DNA of 64,000 nucleotides from Dokdonella_A sp964582225. Lineage in GTDB: Bacteria > Pseudomonadota > Gammaproteobacteria > Xanthomonadales > Rhodanobacteraceae. Shown here one piece after another: positions 8,933 to 18,354 of this stretch. The stretch's first letter is position 1. The number at the start of each line of letters is the position of its first letter. The stretch covers positions 144,244 to 208,243 of the forward strand of contig CAZORA010000002.1 in the NCBI GenBank assembly GCA_964582225.1. Reading direction: 5' to 3'. The notes beneath the pieces were generated by a model that saw only the letters and a program-made list of their open reading frames with translations, was not told the DNA's origin and ran no database searches. The translations under genes and the position numbers were made by a program.

Positions 8933-9300
8933 GAGGATTCTCCGTTGAGCCCGTCCATGCTAACCGTCCTGCCCGTAAGCGCCTATGCCAAAAGCTGGTG
9001 CGCAGCGCCTGCGCCGTCCCTGAAACCGCGCGCGTCGGCGGCGCGAGTGTCGCGCGCGGATGCCGTTTCCAGAAGTCGGGAAGCGGCGCGAATCGAGAGC
9101 GGGAATCCGCGTCGCCCGACTGTGCGCGGGAGACAGCCCAACGACCAACGCGAAAGCGCGGAAATCGTCGCTGGCTCGGCCAGAATTGCCGCCAGCGCGC
9201 GCAGCGCGCAGGCGACGCGGCTTTTTTCTCATGCTGCACTGCGATAGGCTGACCGCCTCATCAGGCTCAAGGGCTGCGCGCCGCGCGCAGCAGCGCATCC
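8933..9300. other. Intergenic region upstream of leuS
   Basis: 368 bp between the divergent amidohydrolase and leuS genes, which must hold both promoters. I see no convincing promoter pair, riboswitch or T-box leader, and no gene. leuS also lacks an obvious Shine-Dalgarno. Confidence 0.5.
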
Positions 9301-12033
9301 ATGCAGGAAACCTACGATCCGCAAGCGGTCGAAGCCGCCGCCCAACAGTACTGGGACCGCAGCCGCGCCTTCGAAGTGAAGGAGGACCCGAAGCGGGAGA
9401 AGTTCTACTGCCTGTCGATGCTGCCCTACCCCTCCGGCGCCCTGCACATGGGCCACGTGCGCAACTACACCATCGGCGACGTGATCAGCCGCTACCAACG
9501 CATGCAGGGACGCAACGTGCTGCAGCCGATGGGCTGGGACGCCTTCGGCCTGCCCGCCGAGAACGCCGCGATCAAGCACCACACGGCGCCGGCCAAGTGG
9601 ACCTACGCCAACATCGAACACATGCGCGCGCAGCTCAAGACCATGGGCTACGCGATCGACTGGTCGCGCGAGTTCGCGACCTGTCGTCCGGACTACTACG
9701 TGCACGAGCAGCGCATGTTCGTGCGTCTGTTCCGCAAGGGCCTCGCCTACCGCAGGAACTCGGTGGTCAACTGGGATCCGGTGGACCAGACCGTACTCGC
9801 CAACGAGCAGGTCGTCGACGGCCGCGGCTGGCGCACCGGCGCGCTGGTCGAAAAGCGCGAGATCCCGCAGTGGTTTCTGAAGATCACCGCCTACGCCGAT
9901 GAATTGCTGGCTGGACTTGACGACCTGGCCGGCTGGCCGGAGGCGGTGAAGATCATGCAGCGCAACTGGATCGGCCGCTCGGAGGGACTCGAGATCGAGT
10001 TCCGGGTCGATGACGTCGAAGCGCCGCTGACGGTATTCACCACGCGCCCGGACACCCTGATGGGCGCGACCTATCTGGCGATCGCCGCCGAGCACCCGCT
10101 GGCCAAGCGCGCCGCCGCGACGCGTCCGCTGGTCGCCGCCTTCATCGAGGAGTGCCGCCGCGGCGGCACTGCGCTGGCGGATATCGAGACCGCGGAAAAG
10201 AAGGGGATCGATACCGGCCTGGTGGCGATCCATCCGGTCACCGGAGAGAGGCTGCCGATCTGGATCGCCAACTTCGTGCTGATGGGCTACGGCACCGGCG
10301 CGGTGATGGCGGTGCCGGGCCACGACCAGCGCGATTGGGAGTTCGCCAGCAAGTATGACCTGCTGATCCGCATGGTGATCGTGAGCGATCCGGTGCGCGA
10401 CGCGATCGCCGAGCTCGGCCGCGACGCCGCACGCAACGTCGACGCCATGACCGCCGCGCTCGGCGCCAGCCAGGCGATCGACCCCTACGAACCCGGCGCC
10501 GCCCACGGCATCGTCGAGGCCTTCGAGCGCGGCATCATCGAGCAGGGCCCCTGGGTCGAGCACGGCACCCTGGTGAACTCGGGCGAATACGACGGTCTCG
10601 ACTTCCAGGGTGCCTTCGACGCGCTCGCCGCACGCTTCGAGAAGGAAGGCAACGGGCGCCGCCGAATCAACTATCGCCTGCGCGACTGGGGCGTGTCGCG
10701 ACAGCGCTACTGGGGCTGCCCGATCCCGATCGTCCACTGCGCGCAGTGCGGCGCGGTACCGGTGCCGGAAGAACAGCTCCCGGTGCTGCTGCCGGAAGAC
10801 GTCGCCTTCAGCGGTGTGCGCTCGCCGATCAAGGAAGACCCAGAATGGCGCCGCACGGTTTGCCCGCAGTGCGGCGGGGCGGCCGAGCGCGAAACCGACA
10901 CCTTCGACACCTTCATGGAGTCGAGCTGGTACTACGCGCGCTACGCCTCGCCCGGCGCCGCCGAGATGGTCGACGAGCGCGCCGACTACTGGCTGCCGGT
11001 CGATCAGTACATCGGCGGCATCGAGCACGCGATCATGCACCTGCTCTACTTCCGCTTCTATCACAAGCTGCTGCGCGACGCCGGGATGCTGCGCTCGAAC
11101 GAGCCGGCCAGCAACCTGCTCTGCCAGGGCATGGTGATCGCCGACACCTTCTACCGCGACCAGCCTGCGACGGAAGGCAACGGCGCGATGGCCAGGACCT
11201 GGATCAACCCCGCCGAAGTCACCATCACCCGCGACGACAAGGGTCGCGCCACCGGCGCGGTGCTCAAGGCCGACGGCCTGCCGGTCACCATCGGCGCGGT
11301 CGAGAAGATGTCGAAGTCGAAGAACAACGGCGTCGACCCGCAGTCCATGGTGGCCAAGTACGGCGCCGACACCGTGCGCCTGTTTTCCATGTTTGCCGCC
11401 CCGCCAGACCAATCGCTGGAATGGAGCGAAGCTGGGGTCGAAGGCATGGCACGCTTCCTGCGCCGCCTGTGGCGTGAGGTCGCAGCGCACGCGGCCGACG
11501 GCGCGAGCGGGCCGGTGGCGAGCGACGCGCTCGATCCGGCGCAGAGGGCGCTGCGCCGCCAGGTGCACGAAACCATTCGCAAGGTCTCCGACGACGTCGG
11601 GCGCCGCTACGCCTTCAACACGGCGATTGCCGCGCTGATGGAGCTCCTGAACGCGATCGGCCGATTCAGCGACTCGAGCGCCAACGGTCGCGCGGTGAAG
11701 CAGGAAGCGCTGGAAGCCCTGGTTCTGCTGCTGAACCCGGTGACCCCGCACGTCGCCCACGCGCTGTGGCAGGGGCTCGGCCACGCCGAAGCCCTGCTCG
11801 AGGACCAGACCTGGCCAAAGGTCGACGAATGCGCGCTCACGCGCGAGGCGCTGAAGCTCGCAGTGCAGGTCAACGGCAAGCTGCGCGGCACCATCGAGGT
11901 CGCGGTGTCGGCCACGCGCGAGGAGATCGAGCGTCAGGCGCTGGCCGACGCCAGGGTCGCCGCCTTCCTCGACGGCGCGACCCCGAAGAAAGTCATTGTG
12001 GTGCCGGGTCGGATCGTCAACATCGTCCTCTGA
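9301..12033 (+). CDS. leuS: Leucyl-tRNA synthetase
   Basis: The class Ia aminoacyl-tRNA synthetase that charges tRNA-Leu. The HIGH motif appears as HMGH near residue 50, after MLPYPSG. The CP1 editing domain follows, with TRPDTLMGAT near 247, and the zinc-like cysteine pairs are CAQC and CPQC. The KMSKS loop is KMSKSKNN near 670. An anticodon-binding domain and the short C-terminal domain complete it. At 910 residues it is somewhat longer than E. coli LeuS (860). Downstream, on the same strand after one reversed gene, come lptE-holA-nadD, its usual gammaproteobacterial companions. Confidence 0.97.
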   Translation: MQETYDPQAVEAAAQQYWDRSRAFEVKEDPKREKFYCLSMLPYPSGALHMGHVRNYTIGDVISRYQRMQGRNVLQPMGWDAFGLPAENAAIKHHTAPAKWTYANIEHMRAQLKTMGYAIDWSREFATCRPDYYVHEQRMFVRLFRKGLAYRRNSVVNWDPVDQTVLANEQVVDGRGWRTGALVEKREIPQWFLKITAYADELLAGLDDLAGWPEAVKIMQRNWIGRSEGLEIEFRVDDVEAPLTVFTTRPDTLMGATYLAIAAEHPLAKRAAATRPLVAAFIEECRRGGTALADIETAEKKGIDTGLVAIHPVTGERLPIWIANFVLMGYGTGAVMAVPGHDQRDWEFASKYDLLIRMVIVSDPVRDAIAELGRDAARNVDAMTAALGASQAIDPYEPGAAHGIVEAFERGIIEQGPWVEHGTLVNSGEYDGLDFQGAFDALAARFEKEGNGRRRINYRLRDWGVSRQRYWGCPIPIVHCAQCGAVPVPEEQLPVLLPEDVAFSGVRSPIKEDPEWRRTVCPQCGGAAERETDTFDTFMESSWYYARYASPGAAEMVDERADYWLPVDQYIGGIEHAIMHLLYFRFYHKLLRDAGMLRSNEPASNLLCQGMVIADTFYRDQPATEGNGAMARTWINPAEVTITRDDKGRATGAVLKADGLPVTIGAVEKMSKSKNNGVDPQSMVAKYGADTVRLFSMFAAPPDQSLEWSEAGVEGMARFLRRLWREVAAHAADGASGPVASDALDPAQRALRRQVHETIRKVSDDVGRRYAFNTAIAALMELLNAIGRFSDSSANGRAVKQEALEALVLLLNPVTPHVAHALWQGLGHAEALLEDQTWPKVDECALTREALKLAVQVNGKLRGTIEVAVSATREEIERQALADARVAAFLDGATPKKVIVVPGRIVNIVL

Positions 12034-12056
12034 AAGCGCGGTCGGCAGCCGCGCGC

Positions 12057-13418
12057 TCAGTAGCGATCGTCGAGGGCGAAAATCGGCTTGCGCGTCGCCC
12101 AGGCGCCCTGCGTGAAGTCGGGGAAATCGAGGGTGCGGAAGTTCTCCGCGATCGACTGCTCGGAAAGCGGGGTGATCGCACTCCAAGCGATCGCGTCGTA
12201 GATGTCGATCGGCATCGGCTCGCCGGCCTTCAGGGCCTCGATGAAGGCGTGCACCACGAACCAGTCCATGCCGCCATGGCCGGCCCCGGCGGCCTGCGCC
12301 GCGTACTTCTTCCACAGCGGGTGGTCATAGCGCTCGAGCCACGGCGCGGCAGGCTCCCACTTGTGCGGCGGACTCTTGCCCTCGACGTAGATCGATTCGT
12401 TGACGTCCATCCACAGGCCCTTCGTGCCCTGCACGCGAAAACCCATCGAATAGGGCCGCGGCAGGTTGGTGTCATGTTGCAGCAGGATCGTCTCGCCGTT
12501 GGCACAGGCGAGTGTGGTCGTCACCACGTCGCCGAGCTTGAACGCCTGCCGCGCATTCGGATGCCGCGGCCCGCCGCGCGGGTGGTTCACGATGTACTCG
12601 TGCAGGCCGCGTGCCTTGCTGGCAAAGCTGTTGATGCGGGTGAAGCGATTGCCCCGGTTGATGTTGACGTACATCGCGCAGGGACCGATGCCGTGGCTCG
12701 GATACAGATCACCGTTGCGCTCGATCGAGTGCCGGGTGCGCCACTGCGCCTCGGAAAACGCCTGTGGCCCGAACTCGACGCCGCTGTCGTAGGGCTCGGC
12801 AGGGTTGCCCGAATTGAACTTCACGCCGCGCAGATCGTGCTGATAGCCGGCCTGCAGGTGAACCAGCTCGCCGAACACGCCCGCACGCACCATCCGCAGC
12901 ACTGCCAGCGCATCGCGCCGATAGCAGACATTCTCGAGCAGCATGTAGGGCGTGCCGGTGCGTTCCTGGGCGCGCAGCACGTTCCAGTGATCATCCAGGC
13001 TGATCCCGGCAACCACCTCGCAGCCGACCGCGACGCCAGCCTCCATCGCCGCGATCGCCATCGGTGCGTGCCACTCCCAGGGCGTGACGATGAAGACCGC
13101 GTCGAGCCCCTTGCGCTCGAAGAGCTTCTTCCAGGCGTTGACGTCGCCGTTACCCCCGTAGACCTCGGGCTTGCGCCGCCCCGCCTTGGTGACGATCGCC
13201 AGCGCGCGGTCCAACATCACCTGCTGCGTGTCGCAGATTGCCACCAGCTCGACGTCTGCTCGACTCAGGATCGGCCCGAGTTGCGACTGACCGCGCAGCC
13301 CCGTGCCGATCATCGCTACCCGCAGGCGTTCGCGGCGCACCGCCGCGAGACCCGATGAGGGCAGCGCCAGCGCGGCAGCGCCGATCAGACCTGCGGTGAT
13401 GAATTCGCGTCTTTGCAT
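12057..13418 (-). CDS. Tat-exported Gfo/Idh/MocA family oxidoreductase
   Basis: A 453-residue NAD(P)-dependent oxidoreductase of the Gfo/Idh/MocA family. The N-terminus carries a twin-arginine signal (QRREFITAG plus a hydrophobic stretch ending in GLAA), so it is folded in the cytoplasm and exported. The Rossmann fold follows with MIGTGLRGQSQ near residue 38, then VTPWEWHAP and GCEVVAGISL. The rest is the substrate-binding domain with NHPRGGPRHP. The start at ATG 13418 is set by the Tat signal. Tat-exported members often act on glycans as glycosidases (GH109-like N-acetylgalactosaminidases) or sugar dehydrogenases. The gene interrupts leuS and lptE on the opposite strand, which suggests insertion. 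Confidence 0.85.
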   Translation of the reverse strand: MQRREFITAGLIGAAALALPSSGLAAVRRERLRVAMIGTGLRGQSQLGPILSRADVELVAICDTQQVMLDRALAIVTKAGRRKPEVYGGNGDVNAWKKLFERKGLDAVFIVTPWEWHAPMAIAAMEAGVAVGCEVVAGISLDDHWNVLRAQERTGTPYMLLENVCYRRDALAVLRMVRAGVFGELVHLQAGYQHDLRGVKFNSGNPAEPYDSGVEFGPQAFSEAQWRTRHSIERNGDLYPSHGIGPCAMYVNINRGNRFTRINSFASKARGLHEYIVNHPRGGPRHPNARQAFKLGDVVTTTLACANGETILLQHDTNLPRPYSMGFRVQGTKGLWMDVNESIYVEGKSPPHKWEPAAPWLERYDHPLWKKYAAQAAGAGHGGMDWFVVHAFIEALKAGEPMPIDIYDAIAWSAITPLSEQSIAENFRTLDFPDFTQGAWATRKPIFALDDRY

Positions 13419-13775
13419 GCTCAAGCTTGCCTCGCAGAAAGTGCCATCATGCGATGCGCGCGAAAGCTTTGCACGCGCGAGAGCCCAGACGATACCTGCT
13501 CGCGATCGTCGGCACCTTGCCTGCGCCGCAAGGTGCCTGGCCTTCGAAACACGGCTTGGACGCGACGCCGGCAGGTGGCTAGCGCTCCGGCACAGGCTAC
13601 GGCGGAACGACCTCGGCCGGAAGGCGCGAGCACCGTTGCGGCGGCGCGGTGAAAACGTGCGCCCGGTGGCAGGTGTCGGCACTCCTGCAAGTGCTTCCCG
13701 TGGTCGTCGTCGCGGGCGGCTGCGCCCGGCCGGCGAGCTGTGTTTCAATGCGACTTTCCTCGACACCTCCCGCAC
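13419..13775. other. Intergenic region upstream of lptE
   Basis: 357 bp between divergent genes. It is slightly poorer in G+C just upstream of the oxidoreductase start. I see no gene, repeat or clear promoter, though promoters for both flanking genes must lie here. Confidence 0.45.
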
Positions 13776-14306
13776 ATGCACTTTCGTCCGCCTTCGATCC
13801 TCGTCCCGCTGCTCGCGCTGCTGCTGTCGGGCTGCGGCTTTCACCTGCGCAAGGAAGTGACGCTGCCGGCAGTGATGCAGCAGGTGCACGTGGAAAGCAC
13901 GAGCGGCGGCCCGCTGGCGCGGGACCTGGCCAGCGCGCTGGCGCGCAGCGGAGCGAGCATCAGCGACCGCGCCGGACCCGGCATTGCGGTGCTCGCGATC
14001 AGCGCCAACCGGGTCAGCACGGACGTGCTCTCGGTCAGCGGCGCCGCGCGGGCCAATGAATACTCGCTGCGCCACCACGTGGAGTTCTCGCTGCGCGACG
14101 GCGAGGGTCGTAGCGTGATTCCGCTGCAGACGATCGAACTCAGCCGCGAATTCACCTTCGACGCCACCCAGGCGCTCGGCGTCAGTGCCGAGATCGATCT
14201 GCTGACGAGGGAACTCGAGCGCGACATGGTCGACGCCGTCCTGCGCCGGCTGGAAATCATGGGCGAAGCCGAGCAGGCGACCCCTGTCGGCTCCGCCAGG
14301 CAGTAA
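13776..14306 (+). CDS. lptE: LPS-assembly lipoprotein LptE
   Basis: A 176-residue outer-membrane lipoprotein that plugs the LptD barrel and helps insert lipopolysaccharide into the outer leaflet. The lipoprotein signal ends in the lipobox LSGC with Cys20 as the lipidated residue. The mature start GFHLRKEVTLP is typical of LptE, followed by the conserved beta pattern and a C-terminal LLTRELERDMVDAVLRRL helix. ATG 13776 was chosen as the only start giving a proper signal peptide. It lies 16 bp before holA, in the classic lptE-holA-nadD order. Confidence 0.9.
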   Translation: MHFRPPSILVPLLALLLSGCGFHLRKEVTLPAVMQQVHVESTSGGPLARDLASALARSGASISDRAGPGIAVLAISANRVSTDVLSVSGAARANEYSLRHHVEFSLRDGEGRSVIPLQTIELSREFTFDATQALGVSAEIDLLTRELERDMVDAVLRRLEIMGEAEQATPVGSARQ

Positions 14307-14322
14307 CTCGGCGCGGGTTTCG

Positions 14323-15345
14323 GTGAATACTGCCGCCTTCCACCAGGAGCTCGCCGCAGCCACGCTGAAACACGTCTGGCTGATCGCCGGGAGCGAGCAC
14401 CTGCTGGTGCTGGAGGCAGCCGATGCGCTGCGCTCACGGGCCCGCGAGCTCGGCTATCTGGAGCGCGAAGTGCTCGACGTCGAGGCGAACTTCGACTGGA
14501 GCCGACTGGCCGAAGCAGCGCGCTCGCTATCGCTGTTCGCCAGCCGCCGGCTGATCGAACTGCGCCTTCCCAGCGGACGGCCGGGCACCCAGGGTAGCGC
14601 CGCCATCGTCGCCTACTGCGAGGCGCCGCCTGCCGACACCATCCTGCTCGTCACGGCGCACGACTGGAGTCGCAAGCACGAGGGCAAGTGGTCGCAGGCG
14701 ATCGAGCGCGCAGGCGCCGCGCTCGTCGTGTGGCCACTCAAGCGCGAGGAGCTGCCGACCTGGATCCGGCAGCGCATGCAGGCACGCGGCATCGACGCGA
14801 CCGCGGACGCGATTCGCCTGCTGGCGGAGCGGGTGGAGGGGAACCTGCTCGCTGCTGCGCAGGAGATCGACAAGCTGGCCTTGCTGCACGCCGGCGAGAC
14901 GCTCGATGTCGAAGCACTGGCCGCCAGTGTCGCCGACGACGCTCGCTACGACGCGTTTCGCCTGAGCGACGCAGCGATCGGCGGCGACGCCGCGCGTGCC
15001 CTGCACATCGTCGCCGGGCTGGCCGCCGAGGGAGAGGAAATCGTGCCGCTGATGGGCTGGATGATGAACCAACTGCGCCTGCTGCTGCGCCTCTCGGCGG
15101 CGGGCTCCGGCCTCGCCCAGGCGCTGCGCGCCGAGCACATCTGGCCGGCGACACGCGAGAACCTGTTTCGCGATGCGCTGCGCCGCAGCGATCGTGCGCA
15201 CTGGGAGCGCTGCCTGCTGCAGGCCGGGCGCATCGACGCGATCGCCAAGGGCCGTCGCGCCGGCAATCCCTGGCGTGAACTCGAACGCCTGCTCGCGGCG
15301 ATGGCAGCACCGCAGCGTGCGGCGGTTCTGCTCGCGGCGTCGTGA
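14323..15345 (+). CDS. holA: DNA polymerase III delta subunit
   Basis: The clamp-loader wrench subunit that opens the beta sliding clamp on DNA. The 340 residues show the usual delta layout: an N-terminal AAA-like domain with LIAGSEHLLVLEAADALR near 20, a middle domain with WPLKREELPTWIRQRM near 140, NLLAAAQEIDKLALL near 178, and the C-terminal collar helices with MGWMMNQLRLLLRL near 245. The start is GTG 14323, soon after lptE. Its stop overlaps the GTG start of nadD (GTGA), indicating coupled translation. Confidence 0.93.
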   Translation: MNTAAFHQELAAATLKHVWLIAGSEHLLVLEAADALRSRARELGYLEREVLDVEANFDWSRLAEAARSLSLFASRRLIELRLPSGRPGTQGSAAIVAYCEAPPADTILLVTAHDWSRKHEGKWSQAIERAGAALVVWPLKREELPTWIRQRMQARGIDATADAIRLLAERVEGNLLAAAQEIDKLALLHAGETLDVEALAASVADDARYDAFRLSDAAIGGDAARALHIVAGLAAEGEEIVPLMGWMMNQLRLLLRLSAAGSGLAQALRAEHIWPATRENLFRDALRRSDRAHWERCLLQAGRIDAIAKGRRAGNPWRELERLLAAMAAPQRAAVLLAAS

Positions 15346-16016
15346 GCCGCCCTCTCGCCATCCTTGGCGGCACCTTCGACCCGATCCACAACGGGCACCT
15401 GCGGGTCGCCTGGGAGGCGGCCGAAACGCTCGACGCCGAGCTGCGCCTGATCCCGGCTCGGTTGCCGCCGCACCGCGATGCGCCGGTCGCCGACGCCGAA
15501 CTGCGCGCCGAGCTGTTGCGGCGCGCGCTGACCGGGCAGAACCGCCTCGCCCTCGATCTGCGCGAGCTGCGCCGCAGCGGACCCTCCTACACGGTCGATA
15601 CCCTGGCCGAACTGCGCGCCGAGCTCGGGCCGCAGCGCCCCCTGGTGCTGCTGGTCGGTGCCGATGCCTTCGCCGCACTGAACGCCTGGCACCGCTGGCG
15701 CGAGATCTTCGAACTGGCCCACATCGGCGTTCTGAGCCGCCCCGGTCGGAGTGTCGCAGCGCTGGCGCCGGAGCTCCTCGCGGAAATTACGGACCGCCGC
15801 CGCAGCGAACCACTGGCGGTACACGCCGCACCCAGCGGAAGCGTGGTCACGATCCCGGTCACCGCACTCGATATCTCCTCCAGCAAGATCCGCGCGATGC
15901 TCGCAGCGGGCCGGGAGCCGCGCTACCTGCTGCCCGACGCCCTGCTCGACGATCCCGCGCTGCTCGCCGCGTATCGCTGCGGAAACCCGCAGCAGGCAAG
16001 CGGCGCGCCAGCCTGA
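15342..16016 (+). CDS. nadD: Nicotinate-nucleotide adenylyltransferase
   Basis: Adenylates nicotinic acid mononucleotide to deamido-NAD in NAD biosynthesis. The nucleotidyltransferase motif GGTFDPIHNGHLR is at residues 9-21, with LIPARLPPHR near 37, SYTVDTLAEL near 85, LLVGADAF near 103 and the second signature ISSSKIRAML near 182. The 224-residue length is normal. GTG 15342 overlaps the holA stop by four bases. In many relatives nadD is followed by rsfS and rlmH. Here it is followed by peptidase genes on the same strand. Confidence 0.94.
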   Translation: MSRPLAILGGTFDPIHNGHLRVAWEAAETLDAELRLIPARLPPHRDAPVADAELRAELLRRALTGQNRLALDLRELRRSGPSYTVDTLAELRAELGPQRPLVLLVGADAFAALNAWHRWREIFELAHIGVLSRPGRSVAALAPELLAEITDRRRSEPLAVHAAPSGSVVTIPVTALDISSSKIRAMLAAGREPRYLLPDALLDDPALLAAYRCGNPQQASGAPA

Positions 16017-16271
16017 GTGCCGCCTGTCTGCGGCCCAAACCGCGGCACGTTCTTTACAAACGCTGACTCTCAGCCGCTCCCCGACCGCTACAATCCGCAG
16101 GTTCAACCACTTTCAGTCGCGCGACTCGGCTGCGCGCGTCGCTCCCGCCGCCCCGCGTGGCGTCGAGTCGGCACCGTCGCGGCAGGCGGATCGAACCAGG
16201 ATCCGGTCGTGGCGCCGCGCGTCGATCCGACATTCCGCCACCTTCCCGCGACCCACTCCGGAGCCTCCCTC

Positions 16272-18314
16272 ATGCGCACCTCCATTACCCGCCCGCTCGC
16301 GCTCGCCGTCTGTACTGCTCTCTCGGCCGGCAGCGCGAGCGTCGCTGCCGCCAAACCCTCATTCAACGTTGCCGACCTCGATCCTGCGATCAACCCGTGC
16401 GTCGACTTCAATGGCTTCGTCAACGCCAAATGGGTGGCGGCCAACCCGATTCCGGCCGACCGCACGCGCTGGGGCGCCTTCGACCAACTGCGCGAGCAGA
16501 GCCTGGAAACGCAGCACGCCATCATCGAGAAGGCGGCGCGCGAGGCCGACGCCAGCGCGGCGAACTCGATCGCGCAGAAGATCGGCCGGCTGTATCGCGC
16601 CGGCATGGACGAGGCAACCATCGAGAAGGCCGGCATCGCGCCGCTCGAGCCTGAACTGAAGCGGATCTCTGCGCTCAGAAGCAGCACCGAACTGGTCGAC
16701 TGGTTGAACGAGCGCTTCGCCAGCGGCCAGGGCAGCCTGTTCTACGTGATGCCGGCGGCCGACTTCAAGAACTCCAAGATGCAAATCGCCTTCGCCTTCC
16801 AAGGCGGGCTCGGGCTGCCGACCAAGGACTACTACGAAAAGGACGACCACGCAGCACAGCGCGCCGCCTACCGCACCCACATCGCGAAAATGCTGGAACT
16901 CGCCGGCTGGAAGCCTGCCGCGGCCACCCGCGCCGGAGAGCAGGTGCTGCTCTTCGAAACCCGCCTGGCCAAGGCCTCGCTGGCACCGGTCGAGCTGCGC
17001 ACGCCGGAAAACCAGTATCACTTCGTGAGCCTCACCGAGGCCGACCGGCTGACCCCGCACTTTTCCTGGACCCGCTTCTTTGCCGCCCAGCAGGCCGACA
17101 TCCAGGACGGCTTCTCCCTGTCGCAGCCGAACTTCTTCAAGGAAGTCGACCGCATGCTGGGCGACACGCCGATGGAGGACTGGAAGGCCTACCTGAGCTT
17201 CCATGTGATCGACGACGCCGCGCCCTATCTGTCGAAAGCCTTCGCCACCCAGCACTTCGAGTTCCACGGCAAGACCCTGAACGGCCAGCAGGAACAGGAA
17301 GCGCGCTGGAAGCGCGTGCTGGGCGCGATCAACAGCGGAATGGGCATGGCACTCGGCGAGCTCTACGTCGCCGAAGCCTTTCCACCGGACTCCAAGGCGC
17401 GCGCCATGGAGCTGGTCGAAAACGTCAAGGCGGCGCTCAAGACCCGGATCGAGAACCTCGACTGGATGAGCGCCGAGACCAAGAAGAAGGCGCTAGCCAA
17501 GTGGTCCACCTTCCTGCCCAAGATCGGCTATCCGGACAAGTGGCGCGACTGGTCGGGGCTCGCGATCCAGCCGGGCGACTACTTCGGCAACATGCAGGCG
17601 GCGGCGCGCTTCGATTACGCCTGGTCGATCGGCAAGATCGGCAAGCCGAGCGACCGACTGGAGTGGGAAATGACCCCACAGACGGTGAACGCCTATTACA
17701 ACCCGCTCGACAACACGATCAACTTCCCGGCCGCGATCCTGCAGCCGCCGTTCTTCGATCCGAACGCCGATGATGCGCTCAACTACGGCGGCATCGGCGC
17801 GGTGATCGGCCACGAAGCCACCCATGGCTTCGACGATGAAGGCAGCCAGTTCGACGCCGATGGCAACAATGCCAACTGGTGGAGCAAGGACGATCGCAAG
17901 AAATTCGATGCGCGCACCGCGAAGCTGGTCGCACAGTTCAACGCCTACGAGCCGCTGCCTGGCAAGCACGTCAACGGCCAGCTGACCCTGGGCGAGAACA
18001 TCGCCGACCTCGGCGGCGCAAACGTGGCCTACGACGCGCTGCAGATCGCCTTGGCGAGGAACCCGGCCGAAGCGAAGGGGAAGATCGACGGCTACACCGA
18101 AAACCAGCGTTTCTTCCTCAACTTCGCGCGCATCTGGCGTGGCTCGATTCGCCCCGAGCGTCAGGAAGTGCTGCTCAACGCCGATCCGCACGCGCCCATG
18201 CAGTACCGCGCGATGGCCGCGCCGTCCAACATGCCGTCCTTCGCCGAGGCCTTCGGCTGCAAGCTCGGCGACCCGATGGTGCGCAGCGGCGAAGAGCAAG
18301 TGAAGATCTGGTGA
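16272..18314 (+). CDS. M13 family zinc metallopeptidase (PepO/neprilysin-like), first copy
   Basis: A 680-residue secreted endopeptidase of family M13. The signal peptide spans about residues 1-28 (ends SVAAA). The conserved N-terminal segment DFNGFVNAKW follows. Catalysis rests on the HExxH motif GHEATH, with zinc ligands His514 and His518 and catalytic Glu515. The third-ligand motif GENIADLGG lies near 575, and the C-terminus ends in the family pattern CKLGDPMVR...QVKIW. It degrades oligopeptides in the periplasm or outside. The start has GGAG upstream. A second copy follows after 40 bp; the two are colinear and clearly duplicated, with the active site at the same residue numbers. Confidence 0.93.
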   Translation: MRTSITRPLALAVCTALSAGSASVAAAKPSFNVADLDPAINPCVDFNGFVNAKWVAANPIPADRTRWGAFDQLREQSLETQHAIIEKAAREADASAANSIAQKIGRLYRAGMDEATIEKAGIAPLEPELKRISALRSSTELVDWLNERFASGQGSLFYVMPAADFKNSKMQIAFAFQGGLGLPTKDYYEKDDHAAQRAAYRTHIAKMLELAGWKPAAATRAGEQVLLFETRLAKASLAPVELRTPENQYHFVSLTEADRLTPHFSWTRFFAAQQADIQDGFSLSQPNFFKEVDRMLGDTPMEDWKAYLSFHVIDDAAPYLSKAFATQHFEFHGKTLNGQQEQEARWKRVLGAINSGMGMALGELYVAEAFPPDSKARAMELVENVKAALKTRIENLDWMSAETKKKALAKWSTFLPKIGYPDKWRDWSGLAIQPGDYFGNMQAAARFDYAWSIGKIGKPSDRLEWEMTPQTVNAYYNPLDNTINFPAAILQPPFFDPNADDALNYGGIGAVIGHEATHGFDDEGSQFDADGNNANWWSKDDRKKFDARTAKLVAQFNAYEPLPGKHVNGQLTLGENIADLGGANVAYDALQIALARNPAEAKGKIDGYTENQRFFLNFARIWRGSIRPERQEVLLNADPHAPMQYRAMAAPSNMPSFAEAFGCKLGDPMVRSGEEQVKIW

Positions 18315-18354
18315 GCCAGTCTCCGAATCCATCTCAAGAACGTAAGGTAACCCA

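Noticed and set aside
8933..9300. T-box leader before leuS
   Set aside because: No specifier loop, T-box sequence or terminator/antiterminator pair could be found, and T-boxes are not expected in gammaproteobacteria.
9229..12315. A 1028-codon open frame on the minus strand across leuS
   Set aside because: It is the antisense of leuS, has no family motif, and contains low-complexity His/Arg/Asp runs. High G+C produces such shadow frames.
13421..13690. Small minus-strand gene in the lptE upstream region
   Set aside because: Cys/Arg-rich translation, no ribosome site, no recognisable family.
13419..14363. N-terminal extension of the Gfo/Idh/MocA gene to 14363
   Set aside because: The Tat signal at 13418 marks the real start. 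The upstream frame covers lptE in antisense.
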